Of a stretch of DNA of 64,000 nucleotides, positions 1-9,324 are shown in pieces (the stretch's first letter is position 1; each line of letters begins with the position of its first letter). A program made the position numbers and the translations under genes. The notes beneath the pieces are model-generated. The model ran no database searches and was not told where the DNA came from. It worked only from the letters and a program-made list of their open reading frames with translations. Origin of the DNA: Cherax quadricarinatus (Eukaryota > Arthropoda > Malacostraca > Decapoda > Parastacidae); NCBI RefSeq assembly GCF_038502225.1, contig NC_091341.1, positions 2,047,626 through 2,111,625 on the forward strand, in the 5' to 3' direction.

Positions 1-29
1 TATTTCCATTGGGGTCCTTAATCTTGTCT

Positions 30-76
30 CCCAGGATGCAACCCACACCAGTCGACTAACACCCAGGTGAACAGGG
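30..76. repeat. Fragment of SINE-like repeat G
   Basis: This stretch shares the core 'agtcgactaacacccaggt' and the preceding 'cccaggat' with 29548-29586, inside the better copy of repeat G at 29346-29660. Only the middle of the unit is present; it ends where Tigger-derived sequence begins. I see nothing else in bases 1-80. Confidence 0.55.
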
Positions 77-80
77 AAAA

Positions 81-554
81 ATGCCTGGAACTAGTGCTCA
101 TATTGGTGAATTTAAAGCCAGCAAAGGTTGGTTTGAGAGATTTAAGAATCGTAGTGACATACACAGTGTGATAAGGCCTGTTCTGGAAGAAAATGCCAAA
201 CAGGACCTAGAGTACTCAGGAGGAAAATGCACTCCCAGGACACAGTGTCTCATCAGTCATTGCTGCATCTTCAATAAAGGTAAGTGTCATTTATTCTTCA
301 TTTAGTAGACTAGTACATGCACAATATATACTGTGCATGTACTACTCTACTATTGTGCATGTATCCTTCTCTTTGTGTGTAGGAAAATGTATATTTCACG
401 TGGTAAAAATTTTTTTTTCATACTTTTGGGTGTCTTGCATGGATTAATTTGATTTCCATTATTTCTTATGGGGAAAATTCATTCGCATACCGATTATTTC
501 GCATACCAATGAGCCCTCTTGCACGGATTAAAATCGGTATGAGGGGGTCCACTG
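81..554 (+). mobile_element. Tigger4: internally deleted Tigger/pogo copy, right end intact
   Basis: A short open frame (81-305) carries two transposase pieces. The first, EFKASKGWFERFK, belongs to the second helix-turn-helix (CENP-B/Tc5 type) region. It joins directly to sequence matching the stretch just after the first catalytic Asp (ENAKQD.EYSGG, compare KKMPKRIHITQEE in Tigger3). The roughly 40 codons between them, including the DETGLFWKK motif, are missing. After the stop come the usual Tigger 3' noncoding region and a terminal inverted repeat ending gggggtccactg at 554, followed by TA (555-556). The right flank is J-element sequence, so this copy sits inside J1. Non-autonomous and dead as a gene. 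Confidence 0.8.
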
Positions 555-556
555 TA

Positions 557-772
557 TATATAAAACATGAAATAACTTTTAAAAACTTAAAATTTTGGAG
601 TTTCAAGACATAATGGAGAGACTTAGTGCTTACGGATCTCACAGAGAATGTAAACAAACTGGGTGGGGCGCGGTGACCGTATTAGAAAGTCTGGTGGGGG
701 GAGCTGTATGGCGAGTTTGTCATAATTTGAAATGACCGTATTAGCGGAACGCCGTAAAGCGGGGCCCTACTG
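557..772 (-). mobile_element. J1: right end of a TA-flanked TIR element (CAGTAGGGCCCC type)
   Basis: About 215 bases match the reverse complement of 62125-62370 (J2). The terminus reads gccgtaaagcggggccctactg followed by TA (773-774); the opposite end of the family starts CAGTAGGGCCCCACTTTAC. A TA target and a CAGT terminus are typical of pogo/Tigger-type elements. No transposase is visible in this part. The right flank is RTE endonuclease sequence, so J1 was inserted into RTE-a; the left side is cut by Tigger4. Confidence 0.75.
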
Positions 773-774
773 TA

Positions 775-1068
775 CATCCTGGAGCCTACCCATCAACCTT
801 TTATCCACCAATACATAATCAAACAAACTACTTTCATTACGTGCTATATCATACCTTGTATATTTATTTATCCTCTTCTTCATAAAATATGTATTACTTA
901 TTACCAAACCTCTTTCTACACACAGCTCAATTAAAGGCTCCCCATTTTCATTTACCCCTGGCACCCCAAATTTACCTACTACTCCCTCCACAACATTTTT
1001 GCCCACTTTAGCATTGAAATCCCCAACCACCATTACTCTCACACTTGGTTCAAAACTCCCCACGCATC
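775..1068 (-). pseudogene. RTE-a: fragment of RTE LINE endonuclease
   Basis: The minus strand encodes about 98 residues of an AP-like (exonuclease-endonuclease-phosphatase fold) endonuclease: VVGDFNAKVGKN with the catalytic GDFNA motif, then the stretch ELCVERGLVISNTYF and LLDYV-type sequence. It is nearly identical to residues of RTE-b (11570-11870). The frame is open but is cut at both ends, on the left by J1 at the TA of 'tgtacatcctgg' and on the right at about 1068. In the intact element this domain nicks target DNA for target-primed reverse transcription. Confidence 0.85.
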
Positions 1069-1132
1069 CTAGGTAAATGTCATCATCATTCCTTCCTACC
1101 TACATTCCTCTGTCTTCATTCTTTCATTCCTT

Positions 1133-1346
1133 CTGGTTTCTATAATATATATACACCCTCCATGGGGAAGTGGAACAGAATTCTTCCTCCATAAACCATG
1201 CATGTCGTAAGAGGCGACTAAAATGCCAGGAGCAAGGGGCTAGTAACCCCTTCTCCTGTATATATTACTAAATGTAAAAGGAGAAACTTTCGTTTTTCCT
1301 TTTGGGTCACCCCGGCTTGGTGGGATACGGCCGGTGTGTTGAAAGA
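1133..1346 (+). mobile_element. S1: 5'-truncated SINE-like derivative of RTE
   Basis: The sequence runs from the distal RTE 5' leader (ccatggggaagtggaacag, then gaggcgactaaaatgcc and gctagtaaccccttctcctg) straight into the RTE 3' tail (tttgggtcacccc, ttggtgggatacggcc, gtgttgaaag). No coding region lies between. The fuller copies are S2 (6733-7157) and S3 (20514-20990). About 200 bases of the 5' leader are missing here. Confidence 0.75.
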
Positions 1347-1542
1347 AAAATATATAGTCACTGGACACTTTCATATAACTGCTATTATCTTCAGCAAGTG
1401 TGTTGTGTGTGTGTGTAGACTTGTAAATGTGCCTAGTCACAAGTCGCCCTCAGCAGCTGTCAAAATGACAAATTGTCTCATTACTCACTCCGCCTACCGC
1501 CTGTCAAAACAATGGGGTCAGATACTGCTTTCCCTCCATCCT

Positions 1543-1665
1543 ATCTAATTATTTTTATTCTCCCTTATTCTCTCATTCTTCTTCATTGTTCTTTCTCCAT
1601 TCTCCTTCATTCTTCATTCTCCTTCATTCATCATTCTCCTTCATTCATTCTCCTTTATTTTTCTG
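1543..1665. repeat. CT-rich low-complexity tract (attctccttc units)
   Basis: Irregular repeats of 'cattctccttcattc' type run across this stretch. They have no coding sense and I see no other feature between S1 and the next transposon. Confidence 0.7.
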
Positions 1666-1799
1666 GTATCCTGGACAATTCTTTTGGTTACAAACTCCTC
1701 AAAACAATGAAATTGATCTTCACAGACACTTCCATCTGTGTTAGATCATCACTTGGGAAGAGAAGAGTCCCCGATTTACCGAGGAGTCAGATATTTCTT

Positions 1800-2010
1800 A
1801 CCGATAGGCATGATGAACAAAGACTACTGAAATCGCTTTCCCACAATGCACCACTGGCTCTCCAATTTTTTTTATATGGTGCACACTGACCATGGAGACC
1901 CATTCCCTCACATGTGGGCCAACCAGCGCTAGAATTTTTGAGTAAATACATGTCAAACACACTGGCTCGTAAGACGTATATATATATGACCGAAACAGTC
2001 AAGGGGTTAA
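1800..2010 (-). mobile_element. P0: terminal part of a TTAA-flanked element (H subfamily)
   Basis: On the minus strand this starts ttaaccccttgactgtttcgg and continues into the subterminal region shared by the P family. Further in (gcatgatgaacaaag, cccacaatgc) it matches the left end of element H (53431-53530), so it belongs to that subfamily. TTAA lies at 2007-2010. The other end is not recognisable; sequence from about 1690 may still belong to it. No coding potential. Confidence 0.65.
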
Positions 2011-2537
2011 ATGTCTTAATTTAGGTTAATACAGACAATTTCATTAATCCATCTGATATTTTCTTCAAAATTATACACAAAACACGTTACATAGCATTTA
2101 AACATTTTATGTTTATATACTATTGAGGTGTGGTAGCCGGGCGGAGGGAAAACATTATGTCACTCCCCTTAATACATAACGATTTTGTTTACAATTCTCG
2201 GCATGAATTATTCATTACTTCTCCCTTTGTTTATGATGGCATCTAAAGGTAGTTGATAGAAATTATTAAACTCAGTGAACATGGTATGTCAATGGTAATA
2301 ATATGGCTCTGGGTCATATTAAATATTGTGTAGATATGTAGGTAGGTGTTGGTATGTAGCCCATTATTATTATAAATGATACTTATACATATGTTTACCT
2401 GTACCTAAGTAAACTTACATACTGTGCTGGCATGCAGGTACACATTAAAATCACTAAGAATGTCTTATTAGTCTTGAAGATGCCATATTAATAGTGATAA
2501 TAATAATAACACACAATAATAATCACTCTGAGGAGCA
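2011..2537. repeat. J-element interior sequence
   Basis: Noncoding AT-rich sequence that aligns in pieces with 6223-6600 and with J2 at 62375-62560, for example 'cctgtacctaagtaaacttac' and the run from 'aggtacacattaaaatca' to 'gtcttat'. It is the host sequence into which P0, P1 and P2 were inserted. No genes seen. Confidence 0.6.
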
Positions 2538-3592
2538 TTAACCCTTTCAGGGTTGGTGCTGTACTAGTACGGCTTGCACGCCAGGGTTGGTGCCATACTA
2601 GTACGCATAAATTCTAGCGCCTTCAAATCTAGCGAGAGAAAGCTGGTAGGCCTACATATGAAAGAATGGGTCTATGTGGTCAGTGTGCACAGTATAAAAA
2701 AAAATCCAACAGCACAGTGTTTTTGGTTTAAAACAGCGAATTTGCAGTGTATTTTCGTATGCTATTTATGGTTGTATTCTAGTTTTCTTGGTCTCATTTT
2801 ATAGAATGGAAAACATATTATGGAAATTGAGATGATTTTGATTGGTTTCATAATGAAAAGTACTTTGAAATTGAGCTCAAAGTAGCAGAAATATTCGATT
2901 TTTGCCAAAGTTCAAAAGTAAACAAATCATGCCACGCGTCCAATACACGTCAACTGGTGAATGTAATATTCTTTCACAAGTGCCCTGATATTATTTATAC
3001 CATTTCTACACCATTTCTACACGAATGCAGAAGTCTGCATAACAAATATTTTATTTTTTCTGAGAATAAAAATTCAAAGTGGAAAGCAAAAGAAATGTAA
3101 CAGGCCTGCAGACATGAGTAATGAACAGAGAAAATGTTATTTTAGTACCAGAAATGTCTGTCTTGTTTATTCTGGACCCTATTTGGAAATTGGCATCTTT
3201 TGAAATTTGTGTGAAATTGGCAAAATTGCCAATTTCTGACCACGTTATTGGCTAGTTGAAATCAGTAAATGGGTGGTTTCTTGCACTCCTTCGATAGAAA
3301 AAATGGAGTTCTAGCGAAATAGGTATGATTTATGTCGACTGGTACATTGGAATTGGCCGAAAACAGGGCTCAAAGTGGGCAAAATCGCCGCTGCGTAAAT
3401 ATCGAGACCGCTAACTTCACGAAAGCATAATTCCGTAAGTTTTCCATCAAATTTCATACTTTTGGTGTCATTATGATCGGGAAAAGATTCTCTATCATTT
3501 CATATGAAAAAATCATTTGTTTTTTTCTTTCAAAAAATTTCCAACCCTGAGAACAAGTTTAGGAGAGGGCCTGCTGACCCTGAAAGGGTTAA
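2538..3592 (+). mobile_element. P1: full-length TTAA-flanked, piggyBac-like non-autonomous element
   Basis: A 1,047-bp body (2542-3588) lies between two TTAA copies (2538-2541, 3589-3592). The ends are short inverted repeats, CCCTTTCAGGGT and accctgaaaggg. TTAA targets and CCC-starting termini are the hallmark of the piggyBac superfamily. The left end holds two tandem units of about 34 bp, each with the palindrome (g/a)tactagtac (2561-2570, 2595-2604), plausible transposase-binding sites. No open frame resembles a transposase, so it would need help in trans. The uninterrupted target is preserved in J2 at 62502-62505. Confidence 0.82.
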
Positions 3593-3624
3593 ATATCGTA
3601 TAAACTTTAATATAGACATTTTGC

Positions 3625-4686
3625 TTAACCCTTTGACTGTTTTAGTCGTATATATACATCTTATACGCCACTGTTTCGGACGTATTTAAACGCATAAATT
3701 CTAGTGGTTTCAAATCAACCAGGAGAAAGCTGGTAGGCCCACATGTGAGAGAATGGGTCTGTGTGGTCAGTGTGCACCACATAAAAAAATCCTGCAGCAT
3801 GCAGTGCATAATGAGAAAAAAACTGACCGTTTTTTTTTGGATTAAAACACTGACTTTGAGGTGTATTTTCATATGGTATTTTTCGTTGCATTCTCGTTTT
3901 CATGGTCTTGTGTGGTAAAATGGAAAACACATTACAGAAATAGAGATGATTTTGATTACTTTCTCGATGAGAACGAGCTTGAAATTGAGCTCAAAGTAGC
4001 GGAAATTTTTACCAATGTTCAAGAGTAAACAAATCACACCACACGTCCAATACACGTCAACTGGAGAGTAATATTCTTTCACTAGTGCACTGATATTATT
4101 TATACCATTTTTACAATAATGTAGTAGTCTGCATAACAGTAAATTTTGTATTTTTTGTATGAATAAACAATCTCAATAGAAAGTAATAGTAATATAAGAG
4201 GGGTCTAGAGACATGACTAATGAACAGAGGATATGTTATTTTAGTGCCAAGAATGTATACACTGTTTATTCTGGACCCTATTTTGAAAAATTGGCATCTT
4301 TTTTTATTTTGCGAAAAATTGGCCGAATTGCCAATTTCTGACCACTTTATTGGGTAGTTCAAATCAGTAAATGGGCGGTTTCTTGTACTCAACTGATAGA
4401 GAAAATGGAGTTCTAAAGAAATAGCTATGAGTTGGGTCAACTGGAATAATGGAACTGGTCAAAAACAGGGTTCAAAGTAGGTGAAATCGCCGATGTGTAT
4501 ATGTCGCCGAGACTGCTAACTTCACAGGAGCGTAATTCCACGAGTTTTCGACCAAATTTCATACTTTTGGTGTCATTACTACCGGGAAAAGATTCTCTAT
4601 CATTTAATAAGCTTTTTTTTTTCCAAAAAATTTTGCGACATACAATGACAGTTTCAGAAAGGGGCTTGCGGCAGTCGAAGGGTTAA
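3625..4686 (+). mobile_element. P2: full-length TTAA-flanked element, diverged subfamily
   Basis: The body (3629-4682) lies between TTAA at 3625-3628 and 4683-4686. The left end is CCCTTTGACTG and the right end cagtcgaaggg. The interior follows P1 throughout (gagaaagctggtaggc, ctttgagctcaa-type sequence, tctggaccctat, catacttttggtgtcatta) but with many substitutions. The left subterminal palindromes are replaced by tatatataca-like sequence. It sits only 32 bp from P1 in the same J interior; the matching empty TTAA in J2 is 62539-62542. No coding capacity. Confidence 0.8.
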
Positions 4687-4737
4687 TCCATCTAAATACA
4701 CCCCACAGTAGAATAAATTAACATAAATATGAGATGT

Positions 4738-4918
4738 GGTAGCCAGGCTACTTGTAGGACTTGTGGTAGCCAGGCGACTTGTAGGACTTGTGGTTGCCAG
4801 GCAACTTGTAGGGACTTGTGGTAGCCAGGCGACCTGTAGGACTTGTGGTAGCCAGGCAACCTGTAGGACTTGTGGTAGCCAGGCGACTTGTAGGACTTGT
4901 GGTAGCCAGGCGATTTGT
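4738..4918 (+). repeat. Minisatellite, 27-28 bp unit, nearly 7 copies
   Basis: Unit: ggtagccaggcgacttgtag plus gacttgt, repeated with a few substitutions (gcgacttg, gcaacttg, gcgacctg). A single copy of the starting sequence (gatgtggtagccag.cgacttg) is present in J2 at 62647-62670, so the array expanded locally within a J-type sequence. Open frames across it are artefacts of the repeat. Confidence 0.85.
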
Positions 4919-5286
4919 CGTCCAACATCAGAGACAATGTGTACACTGTAATATTACTAGGGGTAGCTAGAAAATTATTCCTTTCATATGCCTTCACTCA
5001 GAGCATCACTTCTTCTAAAAATGATGTTACATGAGAATGGGAGCGTTTCTCTTTATTCTACTGTATCAACATGGAGACAACTTGTGCACAATGTAAAGTG
5101 ACGAAAATCAGACACGTTCGTCTGGTTTGTTTACATTACGTGTGGGTGGGGGGGGGTGAGGGCTGCCCTTCCTGGCTACCCATACTTCCCAAACCTGACT
5201 TCCTACATATAAAACTCACTTTTCACCCTATATTAAGACTACAAATATTTTAAGGTAATTAATGAATGTACTCTGGGGCACTTTAA
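4919..5286. repeat. Noncoding J-like interior
   Basis: No gene is seen. The last 130 bases (tatattaagactacaaatat, aatgaatgtact) match 6684-6732 joined to 7158-7180, giving an uninterrupted version of the site where S2 is inserted. Confidence 0.5.
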
Positions 5287-6222
5287 TTAACCCTTTGAGG
5301 GTTTCAGACACACTAGTACGTCTTATGTGCAGGGGTTTTTGACGTACTAGTACGCATAAATTCTAGCGCCGTCAAATCTCGTGGGAAAAGGCTGGTAGGC
5401 CTCCATATGAAAGAATGGGTCTAAGTGGTCAGTGTGCATGGTATAAAAAAATCCTGCAACACAGTGCATAATGAGAAAAAAAAAACTTTGACCGTTTTTT
5501 GGGAATAAAACAGCGACTTTGCACTGTATTTTCAAAAGATGCCAATTTCCAAATAGGGTCCAGAATAAACAAGAAAGACATTCCTGGCACTAAAATAACA
5601 TTTCCTCTGTTCATTAGTCACGTCCCCACGCCCCTCTGACATTCTTTTGCTTTCCACTTTGAATTTTTATTCTCACAAAAAAATAGAAGATTTACTGTTA
5701 TGCAGACTACTGCATTAGTGTAGAAATGGTATAAATAATATCGGCGCACTTGTGAAAGAATATTAGACTCACCAGTTGATGTGTATTGGATGCTTAGCAT
5801 GATTTGTTTATTTTTGAACTTTGGTAAAAATTGAACATTTCTGCTACTTTGAGCTCAATTTCAAGGTACTTTTCATTATGAAACCAATCAAAATCATCTC
5901 AATTTCTGTAATATGTCTTCCATTCTATAAAATGAGACCAGGAAAACTAGAATACAACAATAAGTACCATATGAAAATACAGTGCAAAGTCGCTGTTTTA
6001 ATCCAAAAACATGGTCAAAGTTTTTTTTTTCTCATTATGCACTGTGTGCTGCAGGATTTTTTTTATACTGCTCACACTGACCACATAGACCCATTCTTTC
6101 ATATGTAGTCCTACCAGCTTTCTCTCACTAGATTTGAAGGCGCTAGAATTTAGGCATACTAGTACGTCAAAAACCCTGGTGCATAAGACGTACTAGTACG
6201 GCCAAAACCCTGAAAGGGTTAA
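5287..6222. mobile_element. P3: fold-back TTAA element with two left ends
   Basis: TTAA at 5287-5290 and 6219-6222 bracket 928 bp. Bases 5291-5530 are the P left end in plus orientation. At about 5530 the sequence jumps into the P interior in the opposite orientation and runs back to a second, inverted left end (cgtactagtacggcc, then accctgaaaggg). The element therefore has about 240-bp inverted arms and no right end. The TTAA at each junction suggests that it moved, or was fixed, as a unit. No coding capacity. Confidence 0.78.
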
Positions 6223-6721
6223 TAATCACTCTGACACATTAAATGTCTTATTTTACGTTAATATAGACATTTTCATTAATCCATCTATGATATTTTCTTA
6301 AAAATTATATAAGAAATATGTTACATATCATGTAGCATATAAACATAGCATATAAACATGCAATGTTTATATGTAGTCAGATGGAGAGTAAACATTAGGT
6401 TTTCTCTGATGCAGCATTAGAGAAAACTGTGAATCTGGCAACTGGTGCAGTAACTGCCCTTCATATGCACTTGTTGACAATTCTCAGCATGAATTATTCA
6501 TTACTTCTCCCTTTGTTTATGATGGCATCAAAAGATAGTTGTTAGAAACAATTAAACTCAGTGAACATGATAATAATATGGCTGTGTAGTGTACAGTGTA
6601 GCCTGGAAGGGGGGACTACATACGTGTACTGTACCTACATCTACTGCTACCTGCACTGACTTCCTATAAATAAATACTACTCACCTCTTGCCCTATATTA
6701 AGACTACAAATATTTTAAGGT
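6223..6721. repeat. J-element interior sequence
   Basis: Noncoding sequence parallel to 2011-2340 and to J2 (gcatgaattattcattactt, cctttgtttatgatggcatc). No genes or RNA genes seen. Confidence 0.55.
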
Positions 6722-6732
6722 AAGTAATGAAT

Positions 6733-7157
6733 CTAGGTAGTAGGTTGGTAGACAGCAACCGCCCAGGGAGGTACTACCGTCCTGCCAAGTGAGTGTAAAA
6801 TGGAAACCTGTAATTCTTTGACATGGTAGGATTGCTGGTGTCTTTTTTTTCTGTCTCATACACATGCAAGATTTCAGGTACATCTTGCATATATATACAC
6901 AATCCTCTGGGTTTTCTTCTATTTTCTTTCTAGTTCTTGTTTTTGTTTATTTCCTCTTATCTCCATGGGGAAGTGGAACAGACTTCTTCCTCCGTAAGCT
7001 ATGTGTGTTGTAAGAGGCGACTAAAATGCGGGGAGCAAGGGCCTAGTAACCCCTTCTCCTGTATATATTACTAAATTTAAAACGAGAAACTTCGGGTTTT
7101 CTTTTTGGGCCACCCCACCTCAGTGGGATACGGCTGGTGCGTTGAAAGAATGAAAAG
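6733..7157 (+). mobile_element. S2: complete SINE-like RTE derivative (5' leader fused to 3' tail)
   Basis: The first ~310 bases follow the RTE 5' leader as seen upstream of RTE-b and RTE-g, from GGTAGTAGGTTGG to gctagtaaccccttc. Then, without any EN-RT coding sequence, comes the RTE 3' end (tttttgggccacccc, gtgggatacggc, gttgaaag). The copy is flanked by an 11-bp direct repeat, aagtaatgaat, at 6722-6732 and 7158-7168; 5262-5280 shows the unoccupied version of the site. This is what is expected of a parasite mobilised by RTE machinery through a shared 3' tail. No open frame of note. Confidence 0.85.
6736..6840 (+). ncRNA. Delta-ribozyme-like fold at the RTE/S2 5' terminus (candidate)
   Basis: Predicted by eye: a 7-bp stem of the very first bases GGTAGTA (6736-6742) with TACTACC (6772-6778); a crossing helix CAGCAA (6753-6758) with TTGCTG (6832-6837); and a hairpin between them near 6794-6825. 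Two crossing helices plus a third hairpin in this order is the topology of HDV-like self-cleaving ribozymes, which are known at the 5' ends of R2 and some RTE LINEs. The position where the catalytic C is expected (after ATGG) reads T here. A simple hairpin (GGTTG/CAACC) competes with the crossing helix, so activity is unproven. Confidence 0.4.
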
Positions 7158-7189
7158 AAGTAATGAATGTACTGTAGCAGTAAATGACA

Positions 7190-7704
7190 GATTAAAGAGG
7201 TGTGTGCAATGTGGACTAGGGTGCAAGCTTTTGTAGAGAAACATCACCCTGACCAAGCTGAAACAAGCCATATCTGCAACATGTTCAGTGACAAAACCCT
7301 GTCCCACTTCAGGGAAATCTTAAAGAGACACCAGAAACAGACCTCTATGGACAAATTTGTTGTGCAACAGGGATCCAGTGACAAAGAAGGGAAGTAACCC
7401 CAGAGAAGGCTTTGCTACCAGAAGTCTTTATGGAGGGGGATTCTCCTTCCAAACACTAACTCCTCCCTCTTTCCTCCTCCCTATCTTCCAGAAGCCAGTG
7501 TTAGCCTTCAGTAAAGGTATGTAATACTTATATAACTGTTAAAAAATTATGTTTTTTTTTCCTTTTTTTGTGAATATTTTTTTCTGGAATAGATTAATTG
7601 TATTTCCATTAATTCTTATGGGAAATATTAATTTGGTTTTTGGCCATTTCAGTTATCGGCCGACCTTCTGGAATGGATTATGGCTGATAACCGGGGGTCC
7701 ACTG
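7190..7704 (+). mobile_element. Tigger5: 3' half of a Tigger element
   Basis: The plus strand encodes the C-terminal part of the transposase (KEVCAMWTRVQAFVEKHH, compare KEICAKWLEVQTFMDENH in Tigger1), then FREILKRHQKQTSMDKFVV, an early stop, a 3' noncoding region and the terminal repeat ccgggggtccactg (end 7704) with TA (7705-7706). The catalytic domain is absent. The right flank is LINE-1 sequence, which matches LINE-2 across the TA, so this Tigger had inserted into LINE-1. The left boundary near 7185-7195 is abrupt. Confidence 0.8.
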
Positions 7705-7706
7705 TA

Positions 7707-8769
7707 GATATTTTTAGCAGTTCAGCATTTACTGTGTCTGTTAGTATGGTTAGGTTTGGGTGAGAAAAGACGTAAGTTGTGTCATCTGCAAATAAAATGG
7801 GTTAAGCAGATTAGATGCATTTGGTAGATCATTGATGTAAATGACAAAGAGAAATGAGCCAAGAATGCTCCCCTGTGGGACTCCAACAAGAACAGGTTGT
7901 GTAGTGGAGCTGGCTCCATTTGTGTATACATACTGGGTTCTATTGTTAAGATAAGATTTTAGGTAATCAAGAGAGTGTCCTCTGACCCCATAATATTCGA
8001 GTTTTTGGTGCAAAAGGTCATGGTCAACTGTATCAAAAGCTTTTCGTAAGTCTATGAAAAGTCCCAGGGGAAATTCATTTTTCTCGAGTGCAGAATATAT
8101 TAGTTCAAGCATATGTTTAACAGCATCATTAGTACTTTTTTTCGGTCTAAACCCAAACTGACAAGGGTTGAGTATGTTGTGGGATATGAAGCAGGAGTAG
8201 GCTTGTTTGTGAATTAATTTTTCAAAGATTTTAGATAGTAGGGGCAGGTTTGATAAAGGCCTATAACTGTTCAATTCAGCTGGATCACCTCTTTGAACAA
8301 TCGGGGTGACTCTTGCTGTCTTGAGTATGGATGGGAGGTGGAAGATTCAATGGATTTGTTAGAGAGAGTTACAATAATTGGTGACAATACATGAAAAGCT
8401 TTTTTATACACAAGTGGTGGTAAGTTATTTAGGTCTCCTGTCTTGTTCTTGAGTGTTTTGATGATAAGCGAGATTTCAGTAGGGTTTGTTGGGGCTAAAA
8501 ATAGAGTACATGTATCTGGATAGTTGCCAGTGAGGTAGTCTTTTGGTTGAATGTTTGTGCTTGGGATTTTACTTCCTCGTTTTTTTCCTACGGTAGAGAA
8601 AAAGACATTAAGTTTGTTGGCAGTATCGGCTGGCTGAAGGAGAGGTTCGTCTGGTTTAGCTAAGGTAAGCATTCTGTTCTGTGACAGCTTTTTTTATCCT
8701 AGAATTTCAGGTAACCTTTTCCAGGTCTTTTTCATATCACCTTTTATGTAGTGAAATCTGTTTTCATAA
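7707..8769 (-). pseudogene. LINE-1 (CR1-group) reverse transcriptase half
   Basis: The minus strand encodes YYENRFHYIKGDMKKTWK, the linker TANKLNVFFSTVGKK, then RT blocks NSYRPLSNLPLLSKIFEK, FGFRPKKSTNDAV, LFIDLRKAFDTVDHDLL and VGVPQGSILG. The FADD catalytic block is destroyed by a frameshift just after the PNASNLLNP stretch, and another break separates the linker from the RT near 8271. The fingers/palm order and the IYINDLP sequence fit the CR1/L2/Daphne group. The upstream endonuclease half is 14451-15571; the two halves join in frame when element K, a SINE and their target duplications are removed. Confidence 0.85.
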
Positions 8770-9324
8770 TACAGGTCTCCCTCAACATTCGCGAGGGTTA
8801 GGGGATCAAGAGCCTCGCGAATTTTGAAAAACCGTGAATGTTTGGTGCCCCAATATATTGTAGGGAAATATAATACAATACTGCTTCCTTAACTTGTTGA
8901 ACCATGGACAATCATAAAATGCATGAAAATGTCGTAAATTGTACTAAATATATACATGTTATGCTTTAATAACTTTTTTTTTTTTTTTTTTTTCAACAAG
9001 TCGGCCGTCTCCCACCGAGGCAGGGTGACCCAAAAAAGAAAGAAAATCCCCAAAAAGAAAATACTTTCATCATCATTCAACACTTTCACCACACTCGCAC
9101 ATTATCACTGTTTTTGCAGAGGTGCTCAGAACACAACAGTCTAGAAGCATACACATATAAAGATACACAACATATCCCTCCAAACTGCCAATATCCCAAA
9201 CCCCTCCTTTAAAGTGCAGGCATTGTACTTCCCATTTCCAGGACTCAAGTCCGACTATATGAAAATAACCGGTTTCCCTGAATCCCTTCACTAAATATTA
9301 CCCTGCTCACACTCCAACAGATCG

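Noticed and set aside
4692..4997. Repeat array considered as a CRISPR
   Set aside because: Units abut directly with no unique spacers, and the DNA is eukaryotic. It is a minisatellite.
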